Assembly: GCA_016081115.2 (NCBI GenBank)
Contig: JABTTQ020001474.1
Location: 1 to 64,000, forward strand
DNA length: 64,000 nt
Direction: 5' to 3'
DNA from: Rehmannia glutinosa
Taxonomy: Eukaryota; Streptophyta; Magnoliopsida; Lamiales; Orobanchaceae
The stretch's first letter is position 1. Each line of letters begins with the position of its first letter. The position numbers and the translations under genes were made by a program. This document shows, piece by piece, positions 11,233 to 21,429 of this stretch. Under the pieces are notes generated by a model. It searched no databases. It had not been told where the DNA came from and was given only the letters and a program-made list of their open reading frames with translations.

Positions 11233-12623
11233 GTGGTAGCCAACCATTTATCGAGGTTAGACCAACCCAATGAGCTAATTGAAGTTCCGATTCAGGAGTC
11301 TTTCCCGGATGAGCGTATTTTGGTAGCAGAAGCTCATCTCCCATGGTATGCTGATTTTGTGAATTATCTGGCTGGTGGAGTCTTGCCTCCGGATTTGACT
11401 TCACATCAGAAGAAGAAATTTATGCATGATGTTAAATCATATTTATGGGATGATCCGCTTTTGTTCAAAAGGTGTGCGGATTCAGTTATCCGACGTTGTG
11501 TGCCTCGAGAGGAGGTAGAGGAGATTTTACAACATTGCCATTCTGCTCCATATGGTGGTCATTTTGGGCCAACCCGCACGGCCGCTAAGGTATTGCAATC
11601 TGGTTTTTATTGGCCTTCCTTATTCAAAGATTGCTATACTTTTGTGCAGACTTGTGACAGTGCACGAGTTGGCAACATTTCCGACGCCATGAATTGCCTC
11701 TCACCAACATGATGGAAGTAGAATTGTTTGATGTTTGGGGGATTGACTTCATGGGTCCATTTCCCCCTTCATTTGGACATGCCTACATCCTTCTTGCGGT
11801 TGATTATGTTTCTAAATGGGTGGAGGCAATTGCTACGCCTACCAATGATGCCAAGGTAGTGTTGAAATTTTTACACAAGCACATATTCACTCGTTTTGGC
11901 ACTCCTAGGGCTATTGTTAGTGATGAAGGTACTCATTTTTGCAATAAACTGTTTAATAACCTTCTCTCTAAGTATGGTGTAAGGCACGAGGTTGCTTTAG
12001 GTTACCACCCGCAATCGAATGGACAGGCTGAAATTTCAAATCGCGAGGTGAAGCAGATCCTTGAGAAGACTGTGAGCTGTAATTGCAAGGACTGGGCTCA
12101 AAAACTGGATGATGCGCTTTGGGCATATCGAACGGTCTTTAAAACGCCTATTGGTATGTCCCCATATCGCTTGGTGTTTGGGAAGGCATGTCACTTGCCG
12201 GTCGAGCTAGAGCATCGTGCTTATTGGGCCGTGAAGAAACTGAATTTTGACTTGAAGGCGCGGGTGAGAAATAGGCTATTGCAACTTGATGAGATGGAGG
12301 AATTCCGGAATGAGGCCTATGAGAATGCCAAAATCTACAAAGAAAAGACAAAAAAATGGCATGATAAAATGATTTTGAGGCGAGAATTTCTCCCGGGCCA
12401 GTAGGTATTATTATTCAATTCTCGGTTGAAATTATTCCCGGGAAAACTGAAATCGAGATGGTCTGGGCCGTTTGTCATCGAGCATGTTTCGCCGTTCGGC
12501 GCTGTTGAGTTACGGAGTAAGGATGGCAGCACGTTTCGGGTTAATGGGCAGAGGTTAAAACATTATTTTGGTGATGAAGCCCGGAAAATTCTCAGTATCC
12601 CGCTCGTAGATATGGATTCGTGA
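11233..12623 (+). pseudogene. Athila integrase
   Basis: Inserts the DNA copy into the genome. The N-terminal HHCC zinc domain is visible (HCHSAPYGGHFGPTRTA ... C-x2-C, the second Cys pair damaged as CDSAR). The frame shifts near 11690, and the catalytic core is then open in frame 11694-12404. Catalytic residues: D in GIDFMGP (11745-11747), D in VSDEGTHF (11922-11924), E in QSNGQAEIS (12030-12032), i.e. D-D35-E. A TAG at 12402 (probably CAG to TAG) is followed in frame by the C-terminal domain FPGKLKSRWSGPFVIEHV and RVNGQRLKHYF, ending at 12623. Confidence 0.9.
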
Positions 12624-12941
12624 TTGACTGACAAAGTCTAGCTGAAGACTGTAAACTTAGCGCTTCTTGGGAGGCAACCCAAGCCCCGTTTCTTATTTTC
12701 ATAATATTGATTTAGTTTACTAGTTTTCTTTCATTTAATTGCATCATAGTTGCATTGTTTTTGTTTTTGCATTCTAGGTGTAACAAGTTGCATCACACCC
12801 CGACTCTTTTATTTTATTTGTGCGTGCATTTGACGAGTTTTGATCGATAAACACGGACGGCTCAAGCCCAAACAACTCCGCCGCAACGCAAAGCAGGTTT
12901 AATAAATATATAAAAAAAATGAAAAAAATGAAAAAAGGAAA
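12624..12941 (+). other. Post-integrase spacer
   Basis: Non-coding. It contains AACTTAGCGCTTCTTGGGAG followed by GCAACCCAA (12655-12681), a word also found in the second Athila-like element (56130-56158). It therefore marks the end of pol in both. Confidence 0.7.
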
Positions 12942-13046
12942 AAATGTGCCAGCGCCGCAGCGCTGGCAAGGGGGTGCCGCAGCGTGCCCCCACAAAACGG
13001 TACAACAACAGGTAAGTGTGGCGCGTGGGGCGATGCAGCGCGCGGC
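12942..13046 (+). promoter_or_regulatory. GC-rich palindrome cluster before ORF3
   Basis: A perfect 8-bp stem with a 4-base loop: GCCAGCGC (12948-12955), CGCA, GCGCTGGC (12960-12967). It is followed by GGGGGTGCCGCAGCGTGCCCC and GATGCAGCGCGCGGCC. The same core, GCGC-CGYA-GCGC, is the feature of the LTR U3 of this element (5963-6170; 16360-16570). The block sits about 185 bases before a splice donor that feeds ORF3. A role as an internal promoter is inferred. Confidence 0.55.
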
Positions 13047-13232
13047 CGAAATTTTTTGTTAAAAAACGTCCGGGCCTCATTTTTTTTAAAACACACCAAA
13101 CCACACTCCTCCCTCTAAACTCGACGGGTATAGCACCATTTTCACCATAACTCACGAGAATCACCTCTCCTCTCTACAAGGAACCACTCTAGCACACCAC
13201 ACATCACACTCATCCTCACCACTCATCAATTG

Positions 13233-13643
13233 GTAAGTTTCTTGCTTCCAAAACCCCACCCCAAGGTTATCCCCAAATTCTTTCATTTGTGCTAAGGCAT
13301 TGGGTGGATTGAGATTTATATGTTGAATATTGAATTGTGTTGTGATTGTGTTGAGCTTGAGCATGTTAGAACTAGGTTTGGGTGTGAAATTTTTGGGATT
13401 GAATTGTACTAAAATTGCATTTATCACCTTCTCCCAATTTCACGCACACAAGGTGTTTGTTAAAATGCCCCATTGAGATTTTGACATTGTAGAAGTGCCA
13501 TCTTGCATGATATTACTTGTAATCTCGAAATGTAGCTAATTCATACACTCGGGTGCATTTTTCTAACCACCTTACTTGTTGATTATTCATCCTCACCGAG
13601 TTTTATGTTTCCACGTGTTGTGTTTGGGTGTTTATTTTGCTAG
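13233..13643 (+). other. Probable intron in the 3' (ORF3) transcript
   Basis: A strong donor, TTG|GTAAGTTT (GT at 13233), follows an A/C- and pyrimidine-rich leader (13085-13232). An acceptor, TTTATTTTGCTAG, ends at 13643. The ORF3 ATG (13653) lies nine bases after the acceptor. The 411-base interval is T-rich, as plant introns are. Confidence 0.6.
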
Positions 13644-14230
13644 GTGATCGTCATGGTAAGGACTAGGAAGGGTAAGGGCAAAGCAAAGGCATCTACCTCA
13701 GCGGACTACGACACAGAAAGATTTGTTAGCCAAGCCGCACAGGAGACATTTTTTGGCAAACTAATGACTCGGCGAATCAATGCCAAGCGGGGCTTCCAAC
13801 CGGGACCACATGATGGTCATCTACAGCGCATGATCCGGGAGCGCCAGTGGCAAAAGTTGTGTGCACCACCCCGCCATTTGCACCGATACTTGTCAATGAA
13901 TTCTATGCCAATGCCAATGACCCAGATGAGGACCCAACGAATGTTTATCTACATGGCGAGCGGATCACTTGCACCCCAGCGACTATTCGAGAGTATTATT
14001 ATTTACCCGCAGTTGACCATAGCCCGTACACAGATTTTCTTGCTGGCCAGCCGGATTTAGATATAATTGTCCATGCTCTCTCTCGCCGCCCTAAGATCAA
14101 TGCCGCCCCGCCCGCGGGGTGGGGGTACGATGGTTTTTTCTCACACGACAATCGAGTCGTTATGGTCGTGCATGGTACCACTTTCTTTGCCGTAACTTGA
14201 TGCCGACCAGCCCATCTCAGTGACGCCACG
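13644..14230 (+). pseudogene. Athila ORF3 (env-position ORF), N-terminal part
   Basis: The ATG at 13653 gives MVRTRKGKGKAKAST, a basic start, then FVSQAAQETFFGKLMTRRI and AKRGFQPG. The frame shifts near 13845, and the second half is open at 13847-14200: LVNEFYANA, YLHGERITCTPATIREYYYLP and LDIIVHALSRRP. This is the layout of the plant transposon-protein domain found after integrase in Athila elements (function unknown; sometimes called env-like because of its position). No signal peptide or membrane segment is visible, so an envelope role is not supported. Confidence 0.7.
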
Positions 14231-14331
14231 CGCTCGCGCCCGGTTGTTATATGCTATTATACACGGCATCGATTCGACGCCGCAGTTGATTATCGCAAAG
14301 ATCTATTCATCAAGCTGTTCGCCACAAAAGT

Positions 14332-14778
14332 ATGGGGGGCATGTGCATGCCGGCTCTGATTTGCGGCTTGGGTCTGACCGAAGGTATTGTGTTAGAGAAG
14401 AGTGAGCCCTTAGAGCGCCCTAAGGCGCCAATTGACTCGGCCACCATTGCAGTCTATGAGGACACTACTGATGGTGTCCCTGATCCTCGGGGCGAAGGGT
14501 ACATTATAGACCATGATCGCACTCCGTCTGCTTCGCCTATTGCTGCTGCTGAATCCGACGCACCATCTCATTCCCATCATGCCGCGGGTACTTCCTCTTC
14601 GGCTGCCGAGCGGTCCCACCCTTCCGCATTTCAGGACGACCCGACGCATGCATACTACCTACAATTACGGGAGTTGCGGCGAGCACATCGTTGTTTAGCC
14701 GTGGCCTTTCAAGAAGAGCAGCGCCAACGAGTTCAGCGACAAGAGTATGAGAATGAGCGCGACCGGGTCCTTGCGTAG
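14332..14778 (+). pseudogene. Athila ORF3, C-terminal part
   Basis: Third frame of the same ORF. It starts within the conserved MPALICGLGLTEGIVL region, then an acidic, Ser/His/Ala-rich linker (about residues 45-105), then a charged helix: ELRRAHRCLAVAFQEEQRQ and RQEYENERDRVL, a likely coiled coil. It ends at TAG 14776. Intact Athila ORF3 proteins have the same order, a globular domain and then a coiled-coil tail. Confidence 0.6.
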
Positions 14779-16106
14779 ATTTATGGACAGTCATATCCTC
14801 AGTTTCCCTTTCCTACACCACCGCCGCCGGTACCTGCCACCTACATTCCGCCACACGACTCAGATGAGGAGTCTTAGTCCTCGGCTATCAGGAAAATACT
14901 TCTCTCACCTCTCCATGGGGACCATGTTGTTTTCAGTTTGGGGGGGGGTGTAGTTTATTTTTATTCCTTGAGTCGAGTCTTGTTTAAAAAAAAAACGAAA
15001 AAAAAGAGTCTTGAGTCGAGTAGGGTCAGTAGTAGAAATGTGAAACTGCATGACTAAATTAATTTGTTGAATATGAGTTGAACGGTCAAAAAAGCATGTG
15101 TTTGAACTGTGATTTAATCTTCTTTCCATTAAATCCATCTATGTGCTTAACTCTGTTGATTTATTTGGGGATGAATTATGCAATTGAGTGGTTCCTTTAT
15201 GATCCCACCGGATGCTAGAACTTGTCTGATCACTAGTCGAGGCGAAATTCTAGGTGAAGTAACATTAAGGAAGTGATTTAGGCCATCTTTGAACAAGCAA
15301 GAGCCTAAAATGCCTACCTTTGTATTATATTTTCCCTAGTGTCCCCCATTGAGCCATATAAACCCGTTTCTTTGGCAACCAATCTAATACCCAGAGCCTA
15401 AATGTGAAAATCCTAATTACCCATCACTCATACACACAAGGTATAGAAAAATATTGAAGGTTGAGGAGGGTATGATGAGAAGGGTATGTATTTAACTGAA
15501 TGAAGTGCCTGAGAAAAGAAGATATGAAACCCCATGTATGCAAAAGAATAAGTTTTGGGGTTCCCGAAAAAAAAAAAAGAAAAAAAAAGAGAAAAATCAG
15601 TGGATTGAAGGTTCATAATCATTGGGGATGTCAAAAAGTGAAGGGTAGTTGCTAATGGATGATTCGAAGTGATAATTGTGTGTTTGGGTGATTTGAGCCA
15701 CTTAATCCAATATTTTCCTACCTTACCCTAAGCCCACATTACAAGCTTTAAAAGTCCTATTGATCCTTGTGTACATTAGACTACATTAGTGGAGATTAGT
15801 GTGAAAGACAAGCCTATGAAGTCCGGTAAACATCTCATCTCTATATTCAAAAAGTGGATCATCTTGAAAACACTTGATTGCGTGAGTCTATCTGGATAAT
15901 GAAAACGGAGTTGGCATGAACATTCCACCTTCATGATCACATTGTGAAAATACGTGCTTGATTGATAGTAAAACAAAATTTGACGAATGAGTTTGGTTGT
16001 GAAGTTTCGCAGTTGGTTTGTTGAGTCTGTCGTCTTCATTTTTGTTTCCTTCTTGTTTGTCATTTTTTTTAGAGTCTGTAATTGCTTGAGGACAAGCAAA
16101 TGTCTA
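14779..16106 (+). other. Athila 3' non-coding region
   Basis: No ORF. It contains a G-run TTTGGGGGGGGG (about 14938-14949) resembling a second polypurine tract, A-rich low-complexity runs (14985-15005, 15565-15595), and AT-rich sequence up to the true tract at 16107. Confidence 0.7.
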
Positions 16107-16120
16107 AGTTTGGGGGTATT
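16107..16120 (+). other. Polypurine tract
   Basis: AGTTTGGGGGTATT lies immediately before the 3' LTR. This is the usual Athila plus-strand priming site. Confidence 0.8.
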
Positions 16121-17545
16121 TGTTAAGTTGGTTTTTATACCAACGTATTGAGTACTCTAGACGAGGATTTTGCGTTATTTTCAAGTATTTAGGGTCGTTT
16201 GAGTCGAGTTTGTGTCATTAGTTGTCGTTCGAGAATCGGGACTGATCTTGATAGCCGAAACTGGTTAAAAACGATGAAAAACGTGTTTGGGTGGTGAAGA
16301 TTGCATTTTGGGAGCTAAAAATGGAAATATATCGAGCAAGATCGAAAATAGTTAGCAAAAACCCCCAGCGCCGCATGCGGGGTCGAAATTGGTACATGCG
16401 GATGAGGACATGGGCGCGCATGCCACGCCGGTAGCTTATTTGCAGCGCGGTGGACGACATAAGCAGCATATCATGGGCGCGCTGCAGCGCCCAACAACCA
16501 GGGCTGCAGCGCGCGTAGGCTGGGGAGAGGCGCGCTGCTGCGCGCCATTTCTAGCGCTGCAGCGCGCGCGTATGGGCCTGAACGTATTTTGGGCCTTTTA
16601 GACGGAATTTTTTAGGGTTTCAAGCCTATAAATAGAAGAAGGGACGTATAAACAGGGGTTGGACATTTTGGAGAGCACAAGGACGATTTTGAGCAAGGAG
16701 AAAGAGTTCGACGAGATTCGAAGGCATCTATCTTCTGGAAACAGAGAAGATTCCTCCTTTAATCATTCTGAATTATTTTTCTAGCATCTTTGTTGAACCC
16801 TATCAATGTATAATTACTTCTTCATGAGTTTTTGTACATCTATTATGAGCTAAACCTATTTTTCTAGGGGATTGATGTAACTTATGTTTGAACCTATGTT
16901 TTGATTTCTAGTTTATGAAATTTGCATGTTTATTAATCTATTTGTGCTATTTGATTTGATTGCATCTCGGATTATCCGATTAATAATTTAGATTGTTTGG
17001 CGTGTTTAATTTGACGCCGAGAGAGGTAATTGAACACATGGCCTTAGAATAGCACAACCTAGGGTTTCATAGAATCGAGAGATTTATGAATCTTTTGAAG
17101 TCCGTGAATGAATATTCATTGAGCGTATTAGGGTTTAATCTATGATTTTTATAGAGATATCGAAATCAGAAATTGGAACCTAGAATCACTTGGCACTCGA
17201 GAGAGGAAGTGATAAACAGTAAGAATATTGGCTTATAGATTAATAACTTGTGATTTATAAACTGGATTGAGAACATAGGGGATAACTAGGTGAAATCAAC
17301 CCTCTAGAATTCATCTTCTACGTGTTTGATAATTTGTCTGAACCAATTCTTAGTTTAATTTTTAGTTTTAATTTTTAGTTTAATAAACAATCCATCTCTT
17401 TTCGATTTCTAGATAGAATTAAGCTATTTTAATTATAGTACTTAGTATAAAATTCGATAACAATCCCTGTGGAGACGATAACCCTACTTTCAAAATCTAT
17501 ACTAAAACTTGACACCGTACGCTTGCGGTAAGAATTTCGCGATCA
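16121..17545 (+). repeat. 3' LTR of the Athila-like element
   Basis: Matches 5737-7133 nearly throughout. Differences cluster in the GC-rich block 16350-16570, where this copy keeps good inverted repeats, e.g. GGCGCGC-TGCT-GCGCGCC (16529-16546) and GGGCGC...GCGCCC around GCTGCAGC (16475-16492). TATA box at 16626-16635. Ends CGATCA, followed by GCCAA. Confidence 0.93.
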
Positions 17546-17620
17546 GCCAACAAGCAGACATCACGTCACCCAAGTCCTTTACCAGTTGAGCTATGCCCCG
17601 GGGGCTGTGCCAAATTTTAA
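17546..17620 (-). mobile_element. tRNA-derived SINE, 5' part
   Basis: Read from 17606 downward, the sequence is a tRNA-like head: GCCCCCGGGGCATAGCTCAA, with the A box TAGCTCAACTGG at about 17594-17583. The continuation lies on the other side of the Athila element (5736 downward) and carries the B box. The right target-site duplication is 17607-17620. Confidence 0.78.
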
Positions 17621-18441
17621 TAATCATAGAATGGTGGGTTTGGTGGAAAATCATTTTTCCTTTTGATCATGTGCTTTATTTGAAATTAATAAAAACTCTA
17701 TCTATACTTGGTCTTCCAAGGCCAGATCTGGGCAAGATGTTCGAGCTGCAGTATTCTAGGAATGCATCAGGTCGGACTAACCATACCTGATTATATTAGA
17801 CCTGCCAATTGAACGAGAATCACCTGCATGACACACATAATGGATATCATGAGGATAGTAAGGGAGGAAACACATATACTCATATTAAATCGAATTCAAT
17901 GTCTATTGCCTAGGAAGTACAAACTCGTACTACTGAAGCACAATGTTGATTCCGTTTTTGTTCATGCTAAAAAAAAATTATTGTTGATTTTCTGGTCACT
18001 TGCCTAATTAATAATAATCCTTAAGAGATTCATGGGCCTTTACATTCCGATATTCAAGGGTTGAATAACACAGCCCATGTTTTGTTTAGTTACATCCACT
18101 TAATTGTAATACATGGTAACATGGCCCATATATCCAGTAAAAGAGTAGAAGAGTTCAACGCTGACTTTTTTTATGATGTAAAGTGTAAAGTAATTTTCAA
18201 ACTGTTATTGTCCAAGTTTATTTAAATTTTTACCAAGTTTTAAAAGTTATTTTTTGGAGATTGATATGATTACTAATCAGAATAAATTTGAAAAAGTTCT
18301 AATAAATTGAAGACGAACTCGATTAATTTTTCACTAATCAAGTTGACCTCAAGCAGATAATGAAATATATACTTAAAATTTTATTTATTTAATTAACCGA
18401 AACCAGATGATCGATCTCGGGAGTCAAATATGAACAAATTA
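17621..18441. other. Gene-poor DNA
   Basis: AT-rich, without coding character. Short ORFs here look random. No repeat structure noticed. Confidence 0.4.
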
Positions 18442-18691
18442 CTCCCTTCATCCCAAATATATAGTCCAATATTGTTTTTTGGGATGTCCCAAATATATAG
18501 TTTACTTTCTATATTTAATAGCACTTTTTCCACTTTTACTATTATAACTCTATTTAATATGCATTTTTTAATTTACACTATTCATTAAATAAAGGCAAAT
18601 CAAATAAATATTTAATATATTTGTAGTTTCCAATATTTTTCTTAATCTGTATGAAAAGTCAAACCGGACTATATATTTGGGGCGGAGGGAG
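18442..18691. mobile_element. Stowaway-type MITE (250 bp)
   Basis: Terminal inverted repeats of about 26 bp start CTCCCTTCATCCC at the left, and CTCCCTCCGCCCC when the right end is read on the opposite strand. Both continue AAATATATAGTCC. The element is flanked by TA (18440-18441 and 18692-18693). The CTCCCTCCGTCC-like termini, TA target and length are diagnostic for Stowaway (Tc1/mariner) MITEs. No ORF. Confidence 0.92.
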
Positions 18692-18845
18692 TAATTTATT
18701 TTTCTATTGAAAATCTGTATGTCAAATTATTTTTTTAAGTCCAAATTCCTTCTGGAAAAAACTCTCCGTTGATCCAATCTAAAATCTAATTACGTGTTAA
18801 AAATTCCGCGTGGCATTTTTTCCATTAAAACCCAAATTCATCTCT

Positions 18846-18854
18846 TATATAAAG
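18846..18854 (+). promoter_or_regulatory. TATA box of the small ORF
   Basis: TATATAAAG, 168 bases before the ATG at 19014 and 155 bases after the Stowaway MITE. The intervening A/C-rich sequence (18870-18960) looks like a plant 5' leader. Confidence 0.5.
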
Positions 18855-19013
18855 CAGTATATTGTTTCTTTATCAATACACATAACATAACAACCCAATA
18901 GCATTTCATAAGTGGTACAACAAGCAAAGCCCATAGTACAAGAGAACTAAGAGTCATTCAAGAAAACCGGCCACCTGTCACCCCGTGCGTGGGCTTCTCT
19001 CCCAAAGAGGATA

Positions 19014-19211
19014 ATGGATTCCGTTGCTGACGTGGCATTTTTTTCATTGTTTGGTGTGAAAAATTGTGATACAAATAAGAATTTTCGAGTTGAAATTGGA
19101 AATGGTGCTTTCAAGCACAAGGCAATGGTGCCTCCAAAGAGAGGCAATGTGAAGAGAAAAATCATGGCTCATTGGACTGGATTTTTGGCCCTCAATCCAC
19201 CTCATAATTAA
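19014..19211 (+). CDS. Small hypothetical protein (65 aa)
   Basis: I do not recognise this protein. It is an intact ORF beginning MDSVADVAFFSLFG, with a basic second half (PPKRGNVKRKIMAHW) and the end LNPPHN. There is no signal peptide or membrane segment. A TATA box and plausible leader precede it, and it starts at the first ATG after them, which is why I list it. The PPKRG-V-K-KI word resembles the C-terminal box of short uncharacterised plant proteins I remember, but that is weak. It could also be a chance ORF. Confidence 0.4.
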   Translation: MDSVADVAFFSLFGVKNCDTNKNFRVEIGNGAFKHKAMVPPKRGNVKRKIMAHWTGFLALNPPHN

Positions 19212-19315
19212 TGTCTGAGTGGAATAGTCTTTAAATACTTATATTAGGTCAATTTGGGATATGTTTATATGTACACGTGTGCTTATTTTTGTAATAATGG
19301 TTAATTTGGGCCATT

Positions 19316-20036
19316 GATATATTGATAATAAATACCAGCCCCAAAAATTCTCTATCTAGTTTTGTTCTCTGCCTCTCTAACGTTCTCTTTTTCTTTCCTC
19401 ATTCTCTCCAATGGAGAGGATGGGGGAACCCAACCCATATAATCCATTTTTGTGCTTTGTTTTTCTAGTTTCCCTACGTGGGAATGATAGTTCCCCTTGT
19501 GGGATTTCAGTCTCCTTTCATGGGAGTGTTTTAGTTTCCTTTTGTGGGAATTTTTTTCTTGCTTTTTTCTTCAGATCCGATCGTTTTGGCACCAGATCTG
19601 ACCGATCTGACTTCAGATCTGGTCATTTGGGTGTTTGATTGGCTACGTGGGGAGGTTTTTCATGGTTTACCAATAGAAGAAAATTACGTGGAGAAGTTGG
19701 ATCCGGGTTTAATGTGAAAAAGACAAAGAATTTGTGATAAATTTGGAGCTACTAGCCTTTCATGGAGTTTTAGTTGCTTTTTTGGAACAATTCATCTTTG
19801 TATTTCTGTAATGTTTCTATTTGGTGTATGTCTTTTCCCCCTTTGTTTTGTAGCCTATTTTATTTTGGGATTTTTTTTTTGGGTTGTACCCATGGATTAT
19901 CCCTCCCCTCTAGTTTGAGATGTATGCTTGAGGGCTTTGTAGCCAGTAGGCTTCGATTTGTAATTGTTTCTGTGAGTTTTCATTTATGAAATATTATTCT
20001 ATCGTTTGAATAAAAAAAGATATATTGATAATAAAT
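19316..20036 (+). mobile_element. Retro-insertion with 18-bp target-site duplication
   Basis: Identical 18-mers (gatatattgataataaat) at 19316-19333 and 20019-20036 flank a 685-bp insert that ends in taaaaaaa. The insert begins with a pyrimidine-rich leader and ends with sequence like plant L1 3' UTRs (tttatgaaatattattcta). It encodes no reverse transcriptase. It is best read as an internally deleted LINE or another RNA copied by LINE machinery. The 75-codon ORF at 19411-19638 looks non-specific. Confidence 0.75.
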
Positions 20037-20745
20037 GACAATATAATTGAATTATGTACAGTTTGTTTCATGAAATCCAGTAGCAATATATAATTAGGCC
20101 AGTTTTCAAAATTAGTAATTTCTGTTAAATGATCTTGTTTTTGCCCAATTTTCTCATAGATTTTTGAATTTGAGTCTTGCAGTAATTGGCAACTTGCAAC
20201 CTAAAATTACACTTGATTTGCACAATGCACACTAAAATTTGATTTTTGGCATTTTTCATCCTTAAAATAGGTTCTTTGTTGCACTATGCTCCATGCAGCC
20301 TGAAGGCAATTTCTCGACGATTCAGAGTCAGGTTTGTATATTACAAACATACTCTTAGTAGATTTGTCAAAAATGGTTGACCTAACTAACGGGCAAGACG
20401 ACCGGCCCAAAAGAATAGGGCCTGGGATCGGGTTACGATTTTGTAGGTCCGAAAAGATCCGGGCCTATTTGGTCCAATCCGTTAGTGTATTTTTAATACA
20501 TGGGTGTCTTTGGCTCCCCTAAAAAATAGCGCATCAAGAAATTCGGCCAATTTCACCACCCGATTTCCCCCTTGGATGGCTGGGCTACCTGGACACTTTT
20601 CCTCTCTAACTCTTAGGTTTGTATATTTTAACAAATACCACATTTTGAGCCTTTGAGGTGCAATTTGTAGAATATAAATAAATATCAATGAGTATTTGTA
20701 ATTTTGAAATATAATTTGATTTTTTTGCAATTAAACTAAATCTAT
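20037..20745. other. Non-coding DNA including repeat copy B
   Basis: No gene. The reverse-complement copy of the 1311-1435 repeat occupies about 20175-20300. Confidence 0.45.
20175..20300 (-). repeat. Dispersed repeat, copy B
   Basis: Shares acaacttgca/gcaacttgcaac, tttgcacaatgcac and tttttggcatttt in the same order as the reverse complement of 1311-1435. Family unknown. Confidence 0.6.
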
Positions 20746-21397
20746 GGGTCCATTTGGATGGAGAGATTTGAAATTTCAAGAGATTTCAAATGAATGGATT
20801 TCAAACTCCTTGGATTTAAAATCCATCTCTTTTCGGATGATGTGGATTTGTGTATAGATTTCAAATCCATTGAAAATTTTGATAGAAAAATTTAAAAGCT
20901 TTATTTATTTTCTTAATTGATATTTAATAAAATAAAAATAAAAGATATAATCTTATTATTCTACAAATAAATACAATTTTATATACTAATAAAAAATATG
21001 AAATATATAAACTTTTATTATGTATGAATATGTGTGTGAAGCTAGCGTATATGAATATGTGAGAAAAAGTGTGTGTAGTGTGTTTGTAAATGTGTTTGCA
21101 GTGTGTGTAAGTGTGTGTAAATGTATGCAGTGTGTGTAGTGTGTGTATATGTGTGTGTAAGTGTGTGTGAATATGCAAGTGAACATAAATGGAAAAAAAG
21201 AATAGATTTTTGAAAATGAACTAAAATGACTAGGTTTTGGGAGAGATTTAAAATCTTTTGAAAATGAACTAAAATTTAAAGATGGATTTCAAATCTATTG
21301 GTTCAGATTTTTATATCAAACAGGGTGTGAATTTAGCTTAGGATTTCAAATCTATCATTCCGAATCCCCTCCCAAATCCCCTCATCCAAATCCCCCC
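20746..21397. mobile_element. MITE-like element with imperfect terminal inverted repeats
   Basis: The left end is GGGTCCATTTGGATG. The right end read in reverse is GGGGGGATTTGGATG. Subterminal aaatcc/ggattt words recur in both orientations. A TG-rich microsatellite-like block fills 21030-21175. No ORF. The termini recall Tourist/PIF-Harbinger or hAT MITEs. The target-site duplication (perhaps CTA) is not convincing. Confidence 0.55.
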
Positions 21398-21429
21398 TAA
21401 AGGTTTTTCTTTTTTTGTAATTAATGTAA

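Larger units (their letters stand above)
5737..17545 (+). mobile_element. Athila-like Ty3/gypsy retrotransposon, both LTRs present
   Basis: The element runs from LTR to LTR (5737-7133 and 16121-17545). It has a tRNA-Asp-type primer-binding site, gag, protease, RT/RNase H, integrase, a long spacer, an Athila-type ORF3 and a polypurine tract. It is flanked by a near-perfect 5-bp duplication (GCCAG/GCCAA). At 11.8 kb it has normal Athila length. Every ORF carries stops or frameshifts, so this copy cannot make its own proteins. Confidence 0.92.

Noticed and set aside
13644..14778. Athila ORF3 as a viral envelope gene
   Set aside because: It sits in env position, but no signal peptide, transmembrane segment or glycosylation-rich ectodomain is visible.
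17546..17606. A tRNA gene on the minus strand
   Set aside because: Only a tRNA-like head with an A box is present; the B box lies beyond the Athila insertion with a non-tRNA body and T tail, so it is a SINE.
20924..21186. 84- and 66-codon minus-strand ORFs rich in His/Thr
   Set aside because: They only translate the TG-rich low-complexity block of the MITE and show no protein-like composition.
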